Of a stretch of DNA of 64,000 nucleotides, positions 12,501 through 27,397 are shown piece by piece. Under the pieces are notes generated by a model. That model was not told the DNA's origin, did not search any database, and saw only the letters and a list, made by a program, of their open reading frames with translations. Where the stretch lies: assembly GCA_025330725.1 (NCBI GenBank), contig JAIWND010000005.1, positions 558,001-622,000 of the forward strand, read 5' to 3'. The DNA comes from Chlamydoabsidia padenii. Lineage: Eukaryota > Mucoromycota > Mucoromycetes > Mucorales > Cunninghamellaceae. The position numbers were made by a program, and so were the translations under genes. Positions within the stretch are counted from its first letter, which is position 1. Every line of letters begins with the position of its first letter.

Positions 12501-12918
12501 GATGTTGTAAAGCCTGCTCGTATAATTCTTGCCCTACAAGAAATAATCAAAAACAAGACAGTTAGTGTTTGTGGGTCAGTCCCTTTCCTGGTCTTATCAT
12601 CATTTTACCCCGTATCGATTGGGTTTCTTCGTCCATTGTTTCCTGGTGTCGATGTTCATTCAACTGTACCTAAATATCACAACGTAATTAGTTCACCAAA
12701 GAGGAGAATAAGGAGACTTGTTACTTACATCTTGTTGCATGTGAGTTTTTTCCACTCCTTGTACAAGTACTTTTGTAGATAGAGTAAAAAGGAGAGCTAT
12801 ACACAAGGTGTTAGTTTATCAAGCGATCAGACGTTTAAAGGACGAGTATTTTAAAACGCTTACCTGATGCATACAACAAAGTCACTCTCCATGGTTTGTT
12901 TTTTGAAGAATAAACCAT
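9497..12918 (-). CDS. HRD3: Hrd3/SEL1L-type ER-associated degradation protein
   Basis: Ten exons give 894 aa: 12864-12918, 12729-12796, 12609-12669, 12172-12533, 11816-12107, 11522-11736, 11120-11431, 10770-11000, 10492-10660, 9497-10416. Residues 1-31 form a signal peptide. Many Sel1-like repeats (A.xxLGxxYxxGxGVxxD type) fill about 210-760. One transmembrane helix (LIILGICLVVGWLVYI) lies near 831-848, leaving a short cytosolic tail with a poly-Gln run. This order is that of yeast Hrd3 and animal SEL1L, the lumenal partners of the Hrd1 ubiquitin ligase that recruit misfolded glycoproteins. A second poly-Gln run precedes the transmembrane helix, and an acidic stretch sits just before it. Intron 8 (between 10660 and 10770) contains a CA repeat. 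Assignment rests on architecture and repeats. Confidence 0.92.
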
Positions 12919-13316
12919 AGTAAAGGCAATGTAGTCAAATTATAGTGGTGTTAAAAAAAAGGAAGGACAAAAGGGAAGAAAAGTCGAAAAATAAAATGGA
13001 GCGTGTGCAGACTATATTGGACAATATTCACACCCCGACCCCAGCGTAGCCACAGTTACCATTACACCAAAGATCAGTCAGCAGACGTGTTTTACTAGAC
13101 GATGTCTTTATTTATATCTATATATATTCTAACCTAGTAAAATCATTTAAACAAAGCGCCTAAACGTGTCATCAGTGTTCAATCCAGAAGGTCCAATCCA
13201 AGCATTGGTTATCCCCTCCAAAAGTTGTTCATAGTACCTTTGTCGGGACGATCCAAGACAGGCATAGGGTGCACCACAATGCGTGCACCATGTGCAAAAG
13301 AATAGAGGTGGTGGTG
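12919..13316. other. intergenic region between HRD3 start and YAE1 stop
   Basis: About 400 bp. The HRD3 side is AT-rich with no clear GGGATTTGAA element. The YAE1 side (13147-13320) contains an ORF in another frame with protein-like composition and two closely spaced Cys pairs; it is discussed in the findings. No further gene can be supported. Confidence 0.5.
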
Positions 13317-13951
13317 TCAATATGTAGTTGATGTCCCTACAGTGGTATGTTGTTCGATTGCTTGATTGATCTTTTGTTGCCATTGGTTGATCTTTTCTTG
13401 AGGTGAGACATAGATGTCATTGTTGGGAGGAGGTTTAGAGCTGTCAAAGTAAGTGGTCGAGAATATGTGTTGCACATCCACTTTATCCAATTCGTTAAAG
13501 AGTGCTTCAAGTTGATTGGCGATAGTAGTATTGGGTTCCACTTGTTTGTAAAAGGTAAGATAGGTACTATAATATCAGATTGGATTAGTCAGTCATGTTG
13601 ATACCAAGCCGTTTTAATCATACTTGGTCTGTATTCCACTTACCTTAGTTTACCACGCAAAGCACCTAGTTCTTTCCCAATAGCAAGACCTTCAATGTAT
13701 CCTTGATCGAATCCCTTTTGCATGCATACTTCTTTCCCTTCGATAATACCTTCCTTGTAGCCATCCTAAGATCAACAATAGTAAAAAAAAAAAAAAAAAA
13801 AAGTTAGTCTATAGATTGTCCACTTCAAAATATAACACTGTATACTTACATTACCATGGTTTTCTTGCATTCTTAGCCATTCCTTTTCAGCAATGACTTG
13901 GTCGTAGTCTTCATCACCACTGCTTGCCCAGATATCGTCTTCGGATGCCAT
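13317..13951 (-). CDS. YAE1: Yae1-like protein (deca-GX3 repeat)
   Basis: Three exons (13850-13951, 13644-13765, 13317-13566) give 157 aa. The N-terminus is acidic with an SGDED motif. The second exon encodes the diagnostic glycine-every-fourth-residue repeat: GYKEGIIEGKEV, then GFDQGYIEGLAIGKELGALRGKL. In yeast, Yae1 pairs with Lto1 as an adaptor that hands the ABC protein Rli1 to the cytosolic iron-sulphur assembly machinery. The length is close to yeast Yae1 (shorter than human). The stop at 13317 is followed by another open frame (13147-13383 overall) that overlaps it, so a different C-terminal splice form cannot be excluded. An (AAAAAG)n run lies just upstream of the start (13976-14012). 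Confidence 0.85.
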
Positions 13952-14559
13952 TTGATTTATTGAGGAATGATTTGTAAGAAAAAGAAAAAGAAAAAGAAAA
14001 AGAAAAAGAAAAAACCCAAATCGCTCATTTTAATCCCCACTGGATTCCAAGTTCCGCCCACCACCCAAAATCGGCTCAACGCAGATACTCTACGCAAAAG
14101 TATGAAAAGAATACATCTTAGTACCTACATTAATTGTGGGTATCGCTTTATCAAAGTAAAGAAGAAGAAGAAAGTTATCCCCAACATCCTCCCTTAAATG
14201 GATCCTATTACACAGGAAATGAAAAGAGGAGGATCTGCGGGGCGTTAACCTGATTGCCAACAAGAATATGGAGATCCGATTACATTGCTGGTCTAATAAA
14301 AACATGTCATTATCACAACGCATTCCCTATATCCCTCCAGGTTGACCTATCACATTACATCGGATCGGAAACAAAGAATCCGTGGCGGGGTTTGCAACTA
14401 CAGGGGAACAAATCAGCATTTCACTTCCCCAGAAAATAATGAACCTTTCCATGCCTCCAAAATCACATAAATTGAACTCCAGTCAGGCTTTGAATTTATG
14501 GGTCTGCTTTTGTGATGTAAGAGATTTGTAAAAAAATAAAATGGACAGACGAGATCAAC

Positions 14560-14633
14560 CTTATTTCAAAACCCGCTTACCCTCACCGTGAATCTTAAGA
14601 GGGCCCTACTGTCTTAATGGACAAGCGATGCTA
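14560..14633 (+). repeat. direct repeat, copy 1
   Basis: The 74-bp unit begins CTTATTTCAAAACCCGCTTA and ends ACAAGCGATGCTA. It matches 14796-14869 at all but about 8 positions. Similarity continues weakly upstream (ACTTGTAAAAAAA-like tracts). Confidence 0.75.
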
Positions 14634-14795
14634 ATGACAAAAGTGACCATGAGTATCCCTTAGCCTATTCCCAACAAACTTTACATAATGGTCAATATAC
14701 CAAGTCCACTGTATAGAGCAGCATAGCCTCAAGATTGTTTTAATCTGACTTGTAAAAAAAAAGTTGCAGGATGGAAATTGACACACAAGGCAAAA

Positions 14796-14869
14796 CTTAT
14801 TTCAAAACCCGCTTATCCTCGCCTTGAATCTTGAGAGGGCTCTACTGACTTAATGAACAAGTGATGCTA
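14796..14869 (+). repeat. direct repeat, copy 2
   Basis: Second copy of the 74-bp unit, 236 bp downstream of the first and in the same orientation. Six of the eight differences are transitions. Confidence 0.75.
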
Positions 14870-15080
14870 GCCAATTTCAAGCCTGACTGCGTTTGAAATT
14901 ACATGGGGAACAATCGTCCCAAAAACGAAGACAACTATGTGGGTAGTATACACATGCCAACAGATAAGCATTAAGATATAAAAAAAAGAAATTATGATAA
15001 CAGTATATAAATACAGTCAGTTTTATTCAATCAATTAGTAAAAACAATCTATACTATGTTAGCTAGTTTACAGATCCAAA

Positions 15081-16313
15081 TCAATTGAAGGAGGTTTGGT
15101 AGGGTGACTTCTTGGTATGTTGTTCGTCCAGGCCAAAAGAATAAGATCCCCACGACACAGTAGACCAATAGCTTTCCAGTAACTTGGTTCCTTGATCATT
15201 ACCAGCAGCACCGAGAGCAACGTGATATGGCATGAGATGTTCGGCAGTAGGATGACAACGTCGGAAAGCAGGGTGGTTATTAAGTTGGTTAGCTGCCTTT
15301 CCACGCTCGCTACCCTATCCACAATAACAAAAGATGAGTTGGATTGATCCTGTTAAAAGAAAGAAAAAAAGTAGGATGTATTTACCGTCATTTCCACAGC
15401 AATCTTATCCAGTTCCTTTTCAAAGTCAACAACATATTTAGGTGAAGGTTTGCCGATGCCAGACCATAAATCGCGCAGGTTGTGTACTGCAGTTCCGGAT
15501 CCAATGATTAACACGCCTTCATCCCTATTGCATAAAATCAATTTTGATAGGATTTATAAACGTCAGTTGATAGTTTATGCTAAATAATCACCACTTACCG
15601 GAGAGGAGCAAGAGCTTGACCCATTCTTACATGCGCCGCCATATCTTCGTGTTCAAAAGTAGATACTTCAACAATAGGAATGTCGGGATTTGAATTCATG
15701 GCTCGTTTCAAAGGGACCCATACACCATGATCGTTACCATACTCTTTGCCTTCTGCCTTAATATTAGCCTAAGATCCGGAATCAAAAACAATAATAAGAA
15801 GAGATAAGTATAATTGTTTTCTATAATGAGGTGATTTATATGTATGTATTACTTTGTTCAAAAGATGAATGACTTTGGATGCAATATCTGGTTCACCAGT
15901 ATGATCCCACGTTGCCTCGTAGTAGTGTTTCGGGAATCCATAAAAGTCGTAAATGAGCTTTGGTTTTTCAGACGTGTCCACTAAACATAGATAAGAATAA
16001 GTATTTCCAATTTACACGCAGTTACATCATGTTCCTGTACTTGCCATAGATCCCATTTCCACCTTTGCCTTGCCAATGAGCGCTGATAATGACGATCGCT
16101 TTAGGTTTCAAAGTGCGTTTTATTAATGAGCCAAACCAGTCGTAAAAAGTTCCAGGAAGGTCTTTATCTTCCAAGAGATTAGGACCTACGTAAATATCAT
16201 GAGAATAAAAGTTGATCAAGTGAGTGATTTTTTTCAAAAGAAGATGTTTCAAGTGTATTGTTGACTTTACCTCCATGAGAGATAAAAAAGACAGGTTGTT
16301 TAGTGGCAGCCAT
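15081..16313 (-). CDS. LigB-type extradiol dioxygenase (DODA-like)
   Basis: Six exons (16271-16313, 16045-16185, 15853-15980, 15599-15768, 15386-15524, 15081-15314) give 284 aa. The family signatures are in order: FFISHGGPNLL at the N-terminus (metal-ligand His13), IVIISAHWQG, LIYDFYGFPKHYYE, DHGVWVPLKRA with the second active-site His, VLIIGSGTAVHNL and TAEHLMPYHVALGAAG. These match the class III extradiol dioxygenases related to plant 4,5-DOPA dioxygenase and E. coli YgiD, zinc/iron enzymes that cleave catechol rings; the real substrate is unknown. Intron 2 begins with GC (TATG|GCAAGT). Using it restores the conserved I-Y-V-D-T-S-E-K-P run, whereas the nearby GT does not fit the frame. No pathway neighbours are visible. 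Confidence 0.9.
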
Positions 16314-16747
16314 TATTAAAGGTTGTTTTCCAAGGAGTGAGAGTAGTTGGTTAAAGTAAAATTGGTTGAAAGTTGAATGGAAGAGAAAAAGGGAAAGACA
16401 AAAAAGAAAAGTTTAAATAGAAATAGAGACGGTCAGAATATTGTCACTGGCTGACTAAACCAGCATAATCAAAAAAGCGGGGAGCAACCGCCGAAACTCC
16501 GACAGATGACAGGTGATACCTTGCCTCTCCCAGTATCAATGAGATAAAGGACATAACAGTTGTGCACTTATACTCTATTACTTTATTACCCTTCAGCCCT
16601 ATTATACACATTCACCCCATTCAAAATCATCCAATCATGATAAAAAGACATCTAGATTCTTTATTAATACACATAATCAATAACAAAGAGACTACTCTAA
16701 ATCTAAATCAACTATATACATACTAAAGCAAAACCATCATCCTGATT
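16314..16747. other. intergenic region, dioxygenase promoter and CX9C 3' end
   Basis: About 430 bp. It contains a GC-richer patch (16478-16505) with CGGGG and CCGCC boxes upstream of the dioxygenase start, and TTTATT polyadenylation-like signals for the CX9C gene near 16660. No gene is seen. Confidence 0.55.
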
Positions 16748-17410
16748 CTACGCCGATTCACCCTTTTCCGTGGAGGTATTCTTTGCAGCATCAGCTTCTT
16801 GTTGATCACGGAAGTTCAAGGCACGCATAAGGACCACATCATCTTCTTCGGGTGTGCTGATAGGTCCCTTGTAGTTGGCTGCCTTTAAGAATTTCTATAA
16901 TATCAAATCAAATCGAGTGTGTTAGTAAACCCCTCCATTTTAAATCCATGTGCTTTTTACCTTTTGAGAATGGAAGCAACTCCAAAACTTTTGTTTCTGA
17001 TCTTCACACATCTTTGCCTTGTCCCACCAGCTGCCGTGTTGGAAGCATTGCATTAGATCGACATGCAAGTCAGAGCAGTTCACCAGTGCCGTTTCGTGGA
17101 TTTCCCTTCGTTGATCAGTGACATCCCGAACTGTCCATACCACTTGAGGTTCTTGTTCTGGTTGTTGTTGTGTATAGTCGGAGGCAGGTGTCATTGGATT
17201 TGTCGTTGCTTTATGGAATGTAAAGTGAGCTGAAGGATCGGGTGGGGTATCGTTTGGTTGTTCTTGCTTGGGTGTGTTGTTGGTCGGGGTAGGCAGGGTG
17301 TTAGCTTTAGAAGCATCGTAATTAGGTTGTTCTTTTGCCAAATACGCTTCGGTGTCTTGACTGATATCCTTGACATATGATTCCACAAAGTCCCTCGATG
17401 ATGATCCCAT
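16748..17410 (-). CDS. twin CX9C (CHCH-type) protein
   Basis: Two exons (16961-17410, 16748-16894) give 198 aa. Residues 20-100 are low-complexity, rich in Pro, Thr, Asn and Gln. The centre holds a clear twin CX9C motif: C-SDLHVDLMQ-C, 12 residues, then C-EDQKQKFWS-C (about 111-145), which in this family forms two disulfides in a helical hairpin. The C-terminal tail after the motif (KFLKAANYKGPIS) is charged and acidic. Such proteins are usually imported into the mitochondrial intermembrane space by Mia40 or act in respiratory-chain assembly. No specific ortholog is recognised; a PANTS-like/DUF3128 relative is a possibility. Confidence 0.8.
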
Positions 17411-17722
17411 TGTTTATTTTGGTCGATAAAATCTTTTAAAAAGAAAAGAAAAAGACACCCCAAGATATTTATAAAAACAGCCGTCTGTCGGAATTTCAAA
17501 ATAGATCATGGTATTAATGGTTGAAGGATGTATGTATTACACTGTAAGATTGTTTATTGAGTTGTAGTGATATATAATAAAAGAAGAGACTATATGTATA
17601 TGATAAAAGTGTAAAAGGGAAGCGCCTAAATTTGTCTAACTATCTATATTTATATATGCATATACAATGAGGATGGAGTGTGTTGAGTGTGAGTATGTGT
17701 AGGATGAAGAGATAGATACCAA
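17411..17722. other. short intergenic spacer
   Basis: About 310 bp between the CX9C start and the mL67 stop. CGGAATTTCAAAA at 17490-17502 is a weak relative of the recurrent promoter motif. TTTATT signals for the mL67 gene lie at 17550-17650. Confidence 0.5.
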
Positions 17723-18317
17723 TTAGACAGTGGCACCTTCACCTGAAGCAGCCTTGACAAAGCGATTATTCTTGAGTTCCAATTGTCCATGTTCCACAAA
17801 AGCAGGCCAGACCTTTTCTTCACCCTTCAATTCCATAAAACGAGGTTGTTCCCATAAAGCCAGTAGTTTTTCATTGTTCTTAAAGTGAGCAGGAGCGACT
17901 TTTTCCAAAGCTTCCAATAAAGAGACCACCGACTTTTCCACCAAGTCTTGTTCGTCCACTTGTCGTAATCGTTTAGGTCGGGCCAAGTGTTCTTCGGTAG
18001 TCTTGAAATCTAATTGTCGGGCCTGAGATCGTTGAAGGAGAGCGTCAGATACGGCTTGTGCTGATTGAGAAGTATTGAAGCCTGTCAAAGCAACCATGGG
18101 TCTCCATAAATCCTTTCGCAATCGGACAGGTCGTAATGTCGTTTCCAATTGATTCAAAGCTTTATTCTATAGTGGTGGGTATCAAAGGATAAACAAGATT
18201 AGTCGACATATTTTAAAATACACTTTCAAACTACTATACCTTCATCACTTGTCTGGTACTGACAAGTACTTGTTGTGTTTGTACATGACGGAATAGGTAA
18301 ACGCTGTGGGATGACAT
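17723..18317 (-). CDS. MHR1: mitochondrial large ribosomal subunit protein mL67 / Mhr1-like
   Basis: Two exons (18240-18317, 17723-18166) give 173 aa. The N-terminus VYLFRHVQTQQVLVSTRQ and the following ALNQL...LRKDLWRPMV match the fungal Mhr1/mL67 family, whose core reads as a hydrophobic FRH..T.QVLYS motif then a conserved LRKDLWxP segment. In yeast this protein is a mitoribosomal subunit and is also linked to mtDNA recombination. No long presequence is obvious; the basic start may serve as one. The second exon is rich in Glu/Lys/Arg helices. GGGCGGGCAAC-TTTTCAAA at 18372-18390 is close upstream. Confidence 0.85.
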
Positions 18318-22365
<4,048 letters not shown>

Positions 22366-22846
22366 TATATATGTATTAGAATAGAACATAATAGCATAAT
22401 ATCTTTGATAATAAAACCACTGCCATGTACTTTATATATTACTTTGTACCCCTTTGATGGCGGCATTTTAAAACACGGCATGAATGATTCCCAAATAGAA
22501 AGGAGTTGAAAGACGGAAAAATCAAGAGGAATGAGTCAATCGATGATATCGTTTTATTGGTCAAAACAAAATGAATGTCTATCACTTTTCAATCCCCATC
22601 GTTAGACCTCGGAATCGTTTGATTGGATCCACACAATTAGATCGCCGATGTAAAAATAAAAAACCAACAACAACGGTAACCTATCAATGGTTCATTCCCC
22701 CCACCCTTTTTTTGTTTTTTGTTTTAAGGGTTCGTTCCCTGGAACGGACACTAAATAAGGGACCAAGCCAATCAATAATGTCATTTTTATTAAAGTTATT
22801 TTTATTTATAAATGTAAAAAAAAAAAAAAGAAAAAAGAAAAAGGTA
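22366..22846. other. convergent 3' spacer, AlaRS and zinc-finger gene
   Basis: About 480 bp between stop codons. AlaRS 3' signals lie near 22410 (GATAATAAAACC) and zinc-finger gene signals near 22790-22815 (TTTATT on the plus strand). No gene is seen. Confidence 0.55.
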
Positions 22847-24240
22847 TCAACCAAAGGTACTAACTATATGAGCTAATTGTAATAAACTATTATCCTCCGT
22901 TTGATCCTTTTTGTCGGTTTCCATAGGGGGACTTGAGCCTTTGTTGTTGGTCAGAGGTGGTGATGGCGATGATGGTGGTGAAGAAGAAGAAGAAGAAGAA
23001 GCGGGGTTGGCGGGTGGAGGGTGTAACAAGGTAAAACTATAGGAAGGAGAGACCAAAGTGGTGGGATACACAAGAGGTCTATGTTGATAAAAAGTCGGTG
23101 TTGAGTCCTCTTTTGTCGATGATGATGATGCTGAAGATGAAGATGATGGTGGTGAAGAGGATGCGGAGGTAGATGCTGAAGAGGATGATAATGAAGGTGT
23201 AGATGTACTTAATTGTGTTGATGGTATCGGTGTATTGGTTGTTGTTGTTTTCGATCGATGATGATTCATTGGTGCTGATGAAGAAGAAGCAATAAGATGA
23301 GATGGTGAAGTACGAGAAGATCGTGGTCGCCTAGTATGAAGATAATGATACTGTTTCCTTTGAAACATCTTTTGTTTTTGTATCAAAGGGGTATTGTTGT
23401 TATTTGCCGCAATGGAAGAGAGCGGTGTTGTTGATGATGGGGTGACCAAAGAGCGATGATAATTACTGATATGTTGATCAATAGTGAGTGGACGATCCAA
23501 TTGATAAGGATCAGATCGAATACGATGATGAGCATGTAATCTGGGACGTGGATGGGAAGAAGGTGGTGAGGAGGGTGTTGATTCTTCAGAAGGTCGTGAG
23601 GAAGAAGTGGTGGGCGTTCGCCTTGATTTAGGTGACATGTGTGTACGATAATGTTGCATCATATTATCTTGTCTTGAGAATCGAGATTGGCAACCAGGGA
23701 ATAGACAAGGAAAGTTCTTCTCCCCTGTATGGATTCGATTGTGTCGAGCAAGGTGGCCACTATGTAATTAAAACAAACAAACAATAGAACAAGGAGAAGA
23801 GGGCGTTACACACACATTAGTTCACTAACTTTTTATAAATTAAGGGGGAGGAGAAGACTTTACCTTGTAGTGAATGATTTATTACATCCAGGTTCTGAGC
23901 AGTGGTATTTTCGTTTAGAGCCAGAAGACGATGTTTGTTGTTGTTGTTGTTGTTGTTGCTGTTGTTGCTGTCGATCTGTAGTGATGTTGGTGGTAGTGGT
24001 GGTGGCATTACTATGTACTACAGGTGGCATCCATGTTGTTGTTGTTAATGTTGTAGAAGAAGAAGAATTGTTATGAATTGTGCTGAAGATCATTGTAGGT
24101 TCATCATAAGACTGTTGAGAATCAGGTGACCCAGGTTCAGTATCAAGTTGTCCATGGTCATTCAATAAACTAATTTGTCGTCCAGAAGCATCAATCACTG
24201 ATAAAGTAGAATCCTTGAGTTGCCGATCGTCGTTTAACAT
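22847..24240 (-). CDS. C2H2 zinc-finger factor, Nrg1-like
   Basis: Two exons (23864-24240, 22847-23759) give 429 aa. Two adjacent C2H2 fingers lie at about 113-166. The intron splits the first finger just before SGHLARHNRIHTGEK. The finger pair FTTSGHLARHNRIHTGEK...RFSRQDNMMQHYRTH closely resembles yeast Nrg1/Nrg2, glucose-dependent repressors that recruit Tup1-Ssn6. Before the fingers lie acidic, Thr-rich and poly-Gln segments. After them comes a 260-residue tail rich in Ser, Pro and Thr, with basic Arg/His blocks. DNA-binding specificity is therefore likely Nrg1-like (a C-rich core), but the biological role is inferred. The start at 24240 is the first Met in frame. Confidence 0.88.
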
Positions 24241-25013
24241 GGAAGAATGGTGAGCGAAAGAAAGAAAGAAGAGAGAGAAGGGAAAATGAAAAATAAAAAA
24301 ATAAAAAACTAGCTTTTTTTTTTGAGTTCAGCAAAAAAAAAAAAAGACCGCTTACCTAAACTTTGTCTCCCTCGGATGACGGCGTTCAAAAAAACAAACA
24401 ACACCATTTGAAGGCAGATCAGTTTTTTACCCCTTTCTTCACAACCACTTGTCATACTTGATAATCGGTCTGAACAAGTTTTTTTTTTTTTTTTCCTTTG
24501 CACCCATCCCAGTAAAAAACAAGGAGGTCATGCGACTTTTTGCTTCCATCTAGACGGGGTAGTCCGCATTGAATCGTAATTGATGTTCGTGTAACCATGA
24601 ATGGTAAACCAATTGTCCATTTACACAAGTCCCACGCTTTTTTTTATATATTCTTCTTCTTCTTCTTCTTCCCCCCTTCTTTTTACTTTTTACTTGCGTA
24701 TCAAAGGCACAGCTCTATCACAACAGTTCTCGTCTGTCTCTATGGCCAAGTAAACAAGAAGAAGAAGTATGTTAAGCTTTTCGTAAATAGTGATGTCAAC
24801 GTAGGATATGAACAATGGACCCTGGGACCCTTAAAATTGTTAAAGTGTAAAAAAAAAAAAAGAAGACTTGGAAACGTACTAAATCTCCTTCGAAACATCC
24901 GTTTAGTGATGGGGTAGCGTCGGCGGGATATCAATTTTAATTTCAAATCCCGGCATGGAAAAGCATTGATGGCCAATCTTTTTTTGTCCTTCTCTTTTTG
25001 TCAAACTTTAACA
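24241..25013. other. divergent promoter region, zinc-finger factor and SDS23
   Basis: About 770 bp. It carries several A/T runs (24481-24494, 24850-24861), TTC repeats at 24651-24672 and the palindromic promoter element at 24921-24954. ORFs on both strands (24309-24503, 24597-24917, 24740-24976) are compositionally biased and rejected as genes. Confidence 0.6.
24921..24954. promoter_or_regulatory. palindromic double GGGATTTGAA-type element before SDS23
   Basis: The left half reads CGGCGGGATATCAATTTT. The right half is the reverse complement of CCGGGATTTGAAATT. The two copies face each other about 60 bp before the SDS23 ATG, giving one copy on each strand at this divergent promoter. Confidence 0.55.
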
Positions 25014-26453
25014 ATGGCTCATAGAGAAGGTATTACTACACAAACTCATGATTGGTCAATGGTGCAAGCCTCGTATTTGATTAAAAACCAAAACGTTATT
25101 GAAATGTAAGTCACCATATTGTTGCGGGTCCTCTACCATTACTAACTTTTTTCTTTTTTATTTGCGCGGGGTGGGATTAGTGCTGGGAACACCCCGGTAG
25201 AAATAGCCTGTAGCGTATTAGTGGACAACAACATCTCTTCAGCACCTGTTTACTCACATCCTGATCAATCAACAAACGAACAATTAGCTGTGATTCATAC
25301 TAGCAAGTCATATATTGGTTGCTTTGATTACGCTGATGTCATTGCGTATCTTCTTTTGGTCTTACGAAGCTCAACAGCCGACGAAAGTGGGTCTTTGGAA
25401 TTACAGGATATTGTTAAACGTGCTTTGGATGGTCAACAGGTACCAGTGTCATTGGCTAGTGGTAAATTACAATCCCCTTTGCTCAAATATAATGTATTAT
25501 GACTAATAAAAGTGATGAATTGTGTGATATATAGATTTGTCTCAGAAGAATCCATTTTGCTCCGTCTTACCCGAAGCGACTTTAGCATCAGTGGTGGAAG
25601 AATTTAGCTGTGGCATACATAGAGGTAAAAAACAAAACAAAAAAGAAATGATGATATTTGTAACTAATCGCCTCATTATTACTTTTGTTCTAGTTAGTGT
25701 GATGAATCCTGATGGTCGAATTAAAGGTATCTTATCACAATCGACGGTGGTCAAGTACTTTTATGAAAACAAATACCAATTTCCTGAAATTAGTGCTCTC
25801 TTCAATAAAACAGTAAAGAAAAATAAAAGTATAAGGGTAGGGGCGGGATGTAGGGCAGGTTATAATCATTCATTTTATCTTTTTAGTTACGTGAACTGAA
25901 CCTGGGGCAAACAGATGTGGTTTCTGTCGATGCAGACACATTAGTCTTGGATGCTCTTGCACAAATGAATCAACACAACGTATCTTCAGTGGCGGTATTA
26001 GGAAACATGGGAGTTATTATGGGCAACATTAGTATGACGGATGTCAAGGTAAGTCCCAAACCAACAGGATCATGGAATGAAACCATTCACCCTAATGTAT
26101 TTATAGTATGTACTCAAAAGCTCCAACCACCGCTTACTTTGGGACACATGCTTTAGGTTTGTCAGTTTGATTCGAAACAAACAAGGAATTGATGATGGCG
26201 AAGTAAGTACTTTTACCAGGCGTGTGAGGGGGGGGGGAAATACTGCATGTACTGATTTGCTTTTATCTCTTTATTGTAGGATCGATTACCAGTATTTGAT
26301 GTACGTTTGGAAACAACCTTGGGATACTCCATTGCCAAATTACTTGCAACTGCTGCTCATCGTGTATGGGTCACCGATGAAACTGGACGAGCGACTGGGG
26401 TGCTGACCATGACGGATGTGATGATGGTGGTGTCTTCCCTGTCAAGAGGATAA
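25014..26453 (+). CDS. SDS23: Sds23/Moc1-like CBS-domain protein
   Basis: Seven exons (25014-25105, 25181-25461, 25535-25624, 25694-25812, 25887-26048, 26107-26202, 26280-26453) give 337 aa made almost entirely of CBS repeats (four). The sequence follows the Sds23/Sds24 pattern closely: CFDYADVIAYLLLVL, QQVPVSLASDLSQKNPF, HRVSVMNPDGRIKGILSQS, VSSVAVLGNMGVIMGNISMTDVK, and the C-terminal AKLLATAAHRVWV. In fission yeast, Sds23/Moc1 inhibits PP2A/PP6-type phosphatases and links nutrient status to mitosis, and the fold is related to the AMPK gamma subunit. The yeast proteins are longer, with Ser-rich tails that are absent here. The start at 25014 is the only plausible Met before the first CBS motif. 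Confidence 0.9.
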
Positions 26454-27397
26454 AGTCCTCTTCTATTAGTCTCACTTTTTTAACTTTATAAATAACGTAT
26501 CAATAAATAAAGTATTGTTAATATCATTATGGAAAAAAGACTTGGGACTAAGATATGTATTTCCTTTGAAAGGTGATGTCGTATGATTAGACATGGATTA
26601 TAAAGGCGATTTGGCCCAGAGAACCATCATGTTGTGTATATGACCATTTTATATAGTGAATAATCTCTGCAATAACGATTTATGTTTGAATGCATGTGCA
26701 GATCATGTAACTCATCCTATAGTATCGACCCTTTCGCATTGATCGGGATTTTAATTAACCGGCGTTCAAATTCCGCCTTTCAGCTGGCGGATGATTCTGA
26801 TGTGGCCTGATGTAATTACCGATACATGGAGTATGGGAGTACATACAGTCGAATAAAACTCTCTACTGGAATAGAGGGGATAACTGATCAGATCTATTTG
26901 AAACCATGATTTGTTATACGTGGCGTTCCAGTTTAAATGAATTGCATGAAGAGAAAGGATTCGCTTAGTAATGAATAGTATGCTATATGAATTATACATC
27001 CTGTCCAAAACACACCTTCCACTGAATCAATGAGTTTGTATCACTATGATACTATTCCTTTGGTAGATTTGCTTACCTACACAGTACCCAAATCATTTTG
27101 ATAAAACCATCAAGTGACATCATATTTCCATAAAAAGAGTTGATGAAAGAAGTTTTTGGTTTTTATTGATTTGAAAAAAAAAAAAAAAAAAAAGAGTATA
27201 TACAACTTTATAGAAGTTAGGGCATCTAATACTATGTAAAAAAGAAACAAACATAAATACAAACTAACTAGAGGGAAGTGATGATAAAATCAGGAGGGAT
27301 AAAGTAACTTTTTATAAATAAAGGGACCATCACCCTCCCAAAAGAAGAAGAGGAAGGGGGGGAGAGATAATAATGTGGAGTAAAAAAGGGGAAGGAG
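26454..27397. other. convergent spacer, SDS23 and bZIP gene
   Basis: About 940 bp, long for a convergent pair. AATAAATAAAG follows SDS23 at about 26502. Two copies of the recurrent motif lie inside it (CGGGATTTTAATT at 26744-26756 and TTCAAATTCCGCC at 26765-26777, facing each other). This is unexpected between two 3' ends and may mark an unannotated transcript start. No ORF is convincing. Confidence 0.5.

Larger units (their letters stand above)
13952..15080. other. 1.1-kb intergenic region with duplicated segment
   Basis: It holds the YAE1 promoter, with GGGGATTAAAATGA on the minus strand at about 14027-14040, and a 74-bp segment present twice (14560-14633 and 14796-14869). ORFs in it look random. 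It ends in the 3' UTR of the dioxygenase gene. Confidence 0.6.
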
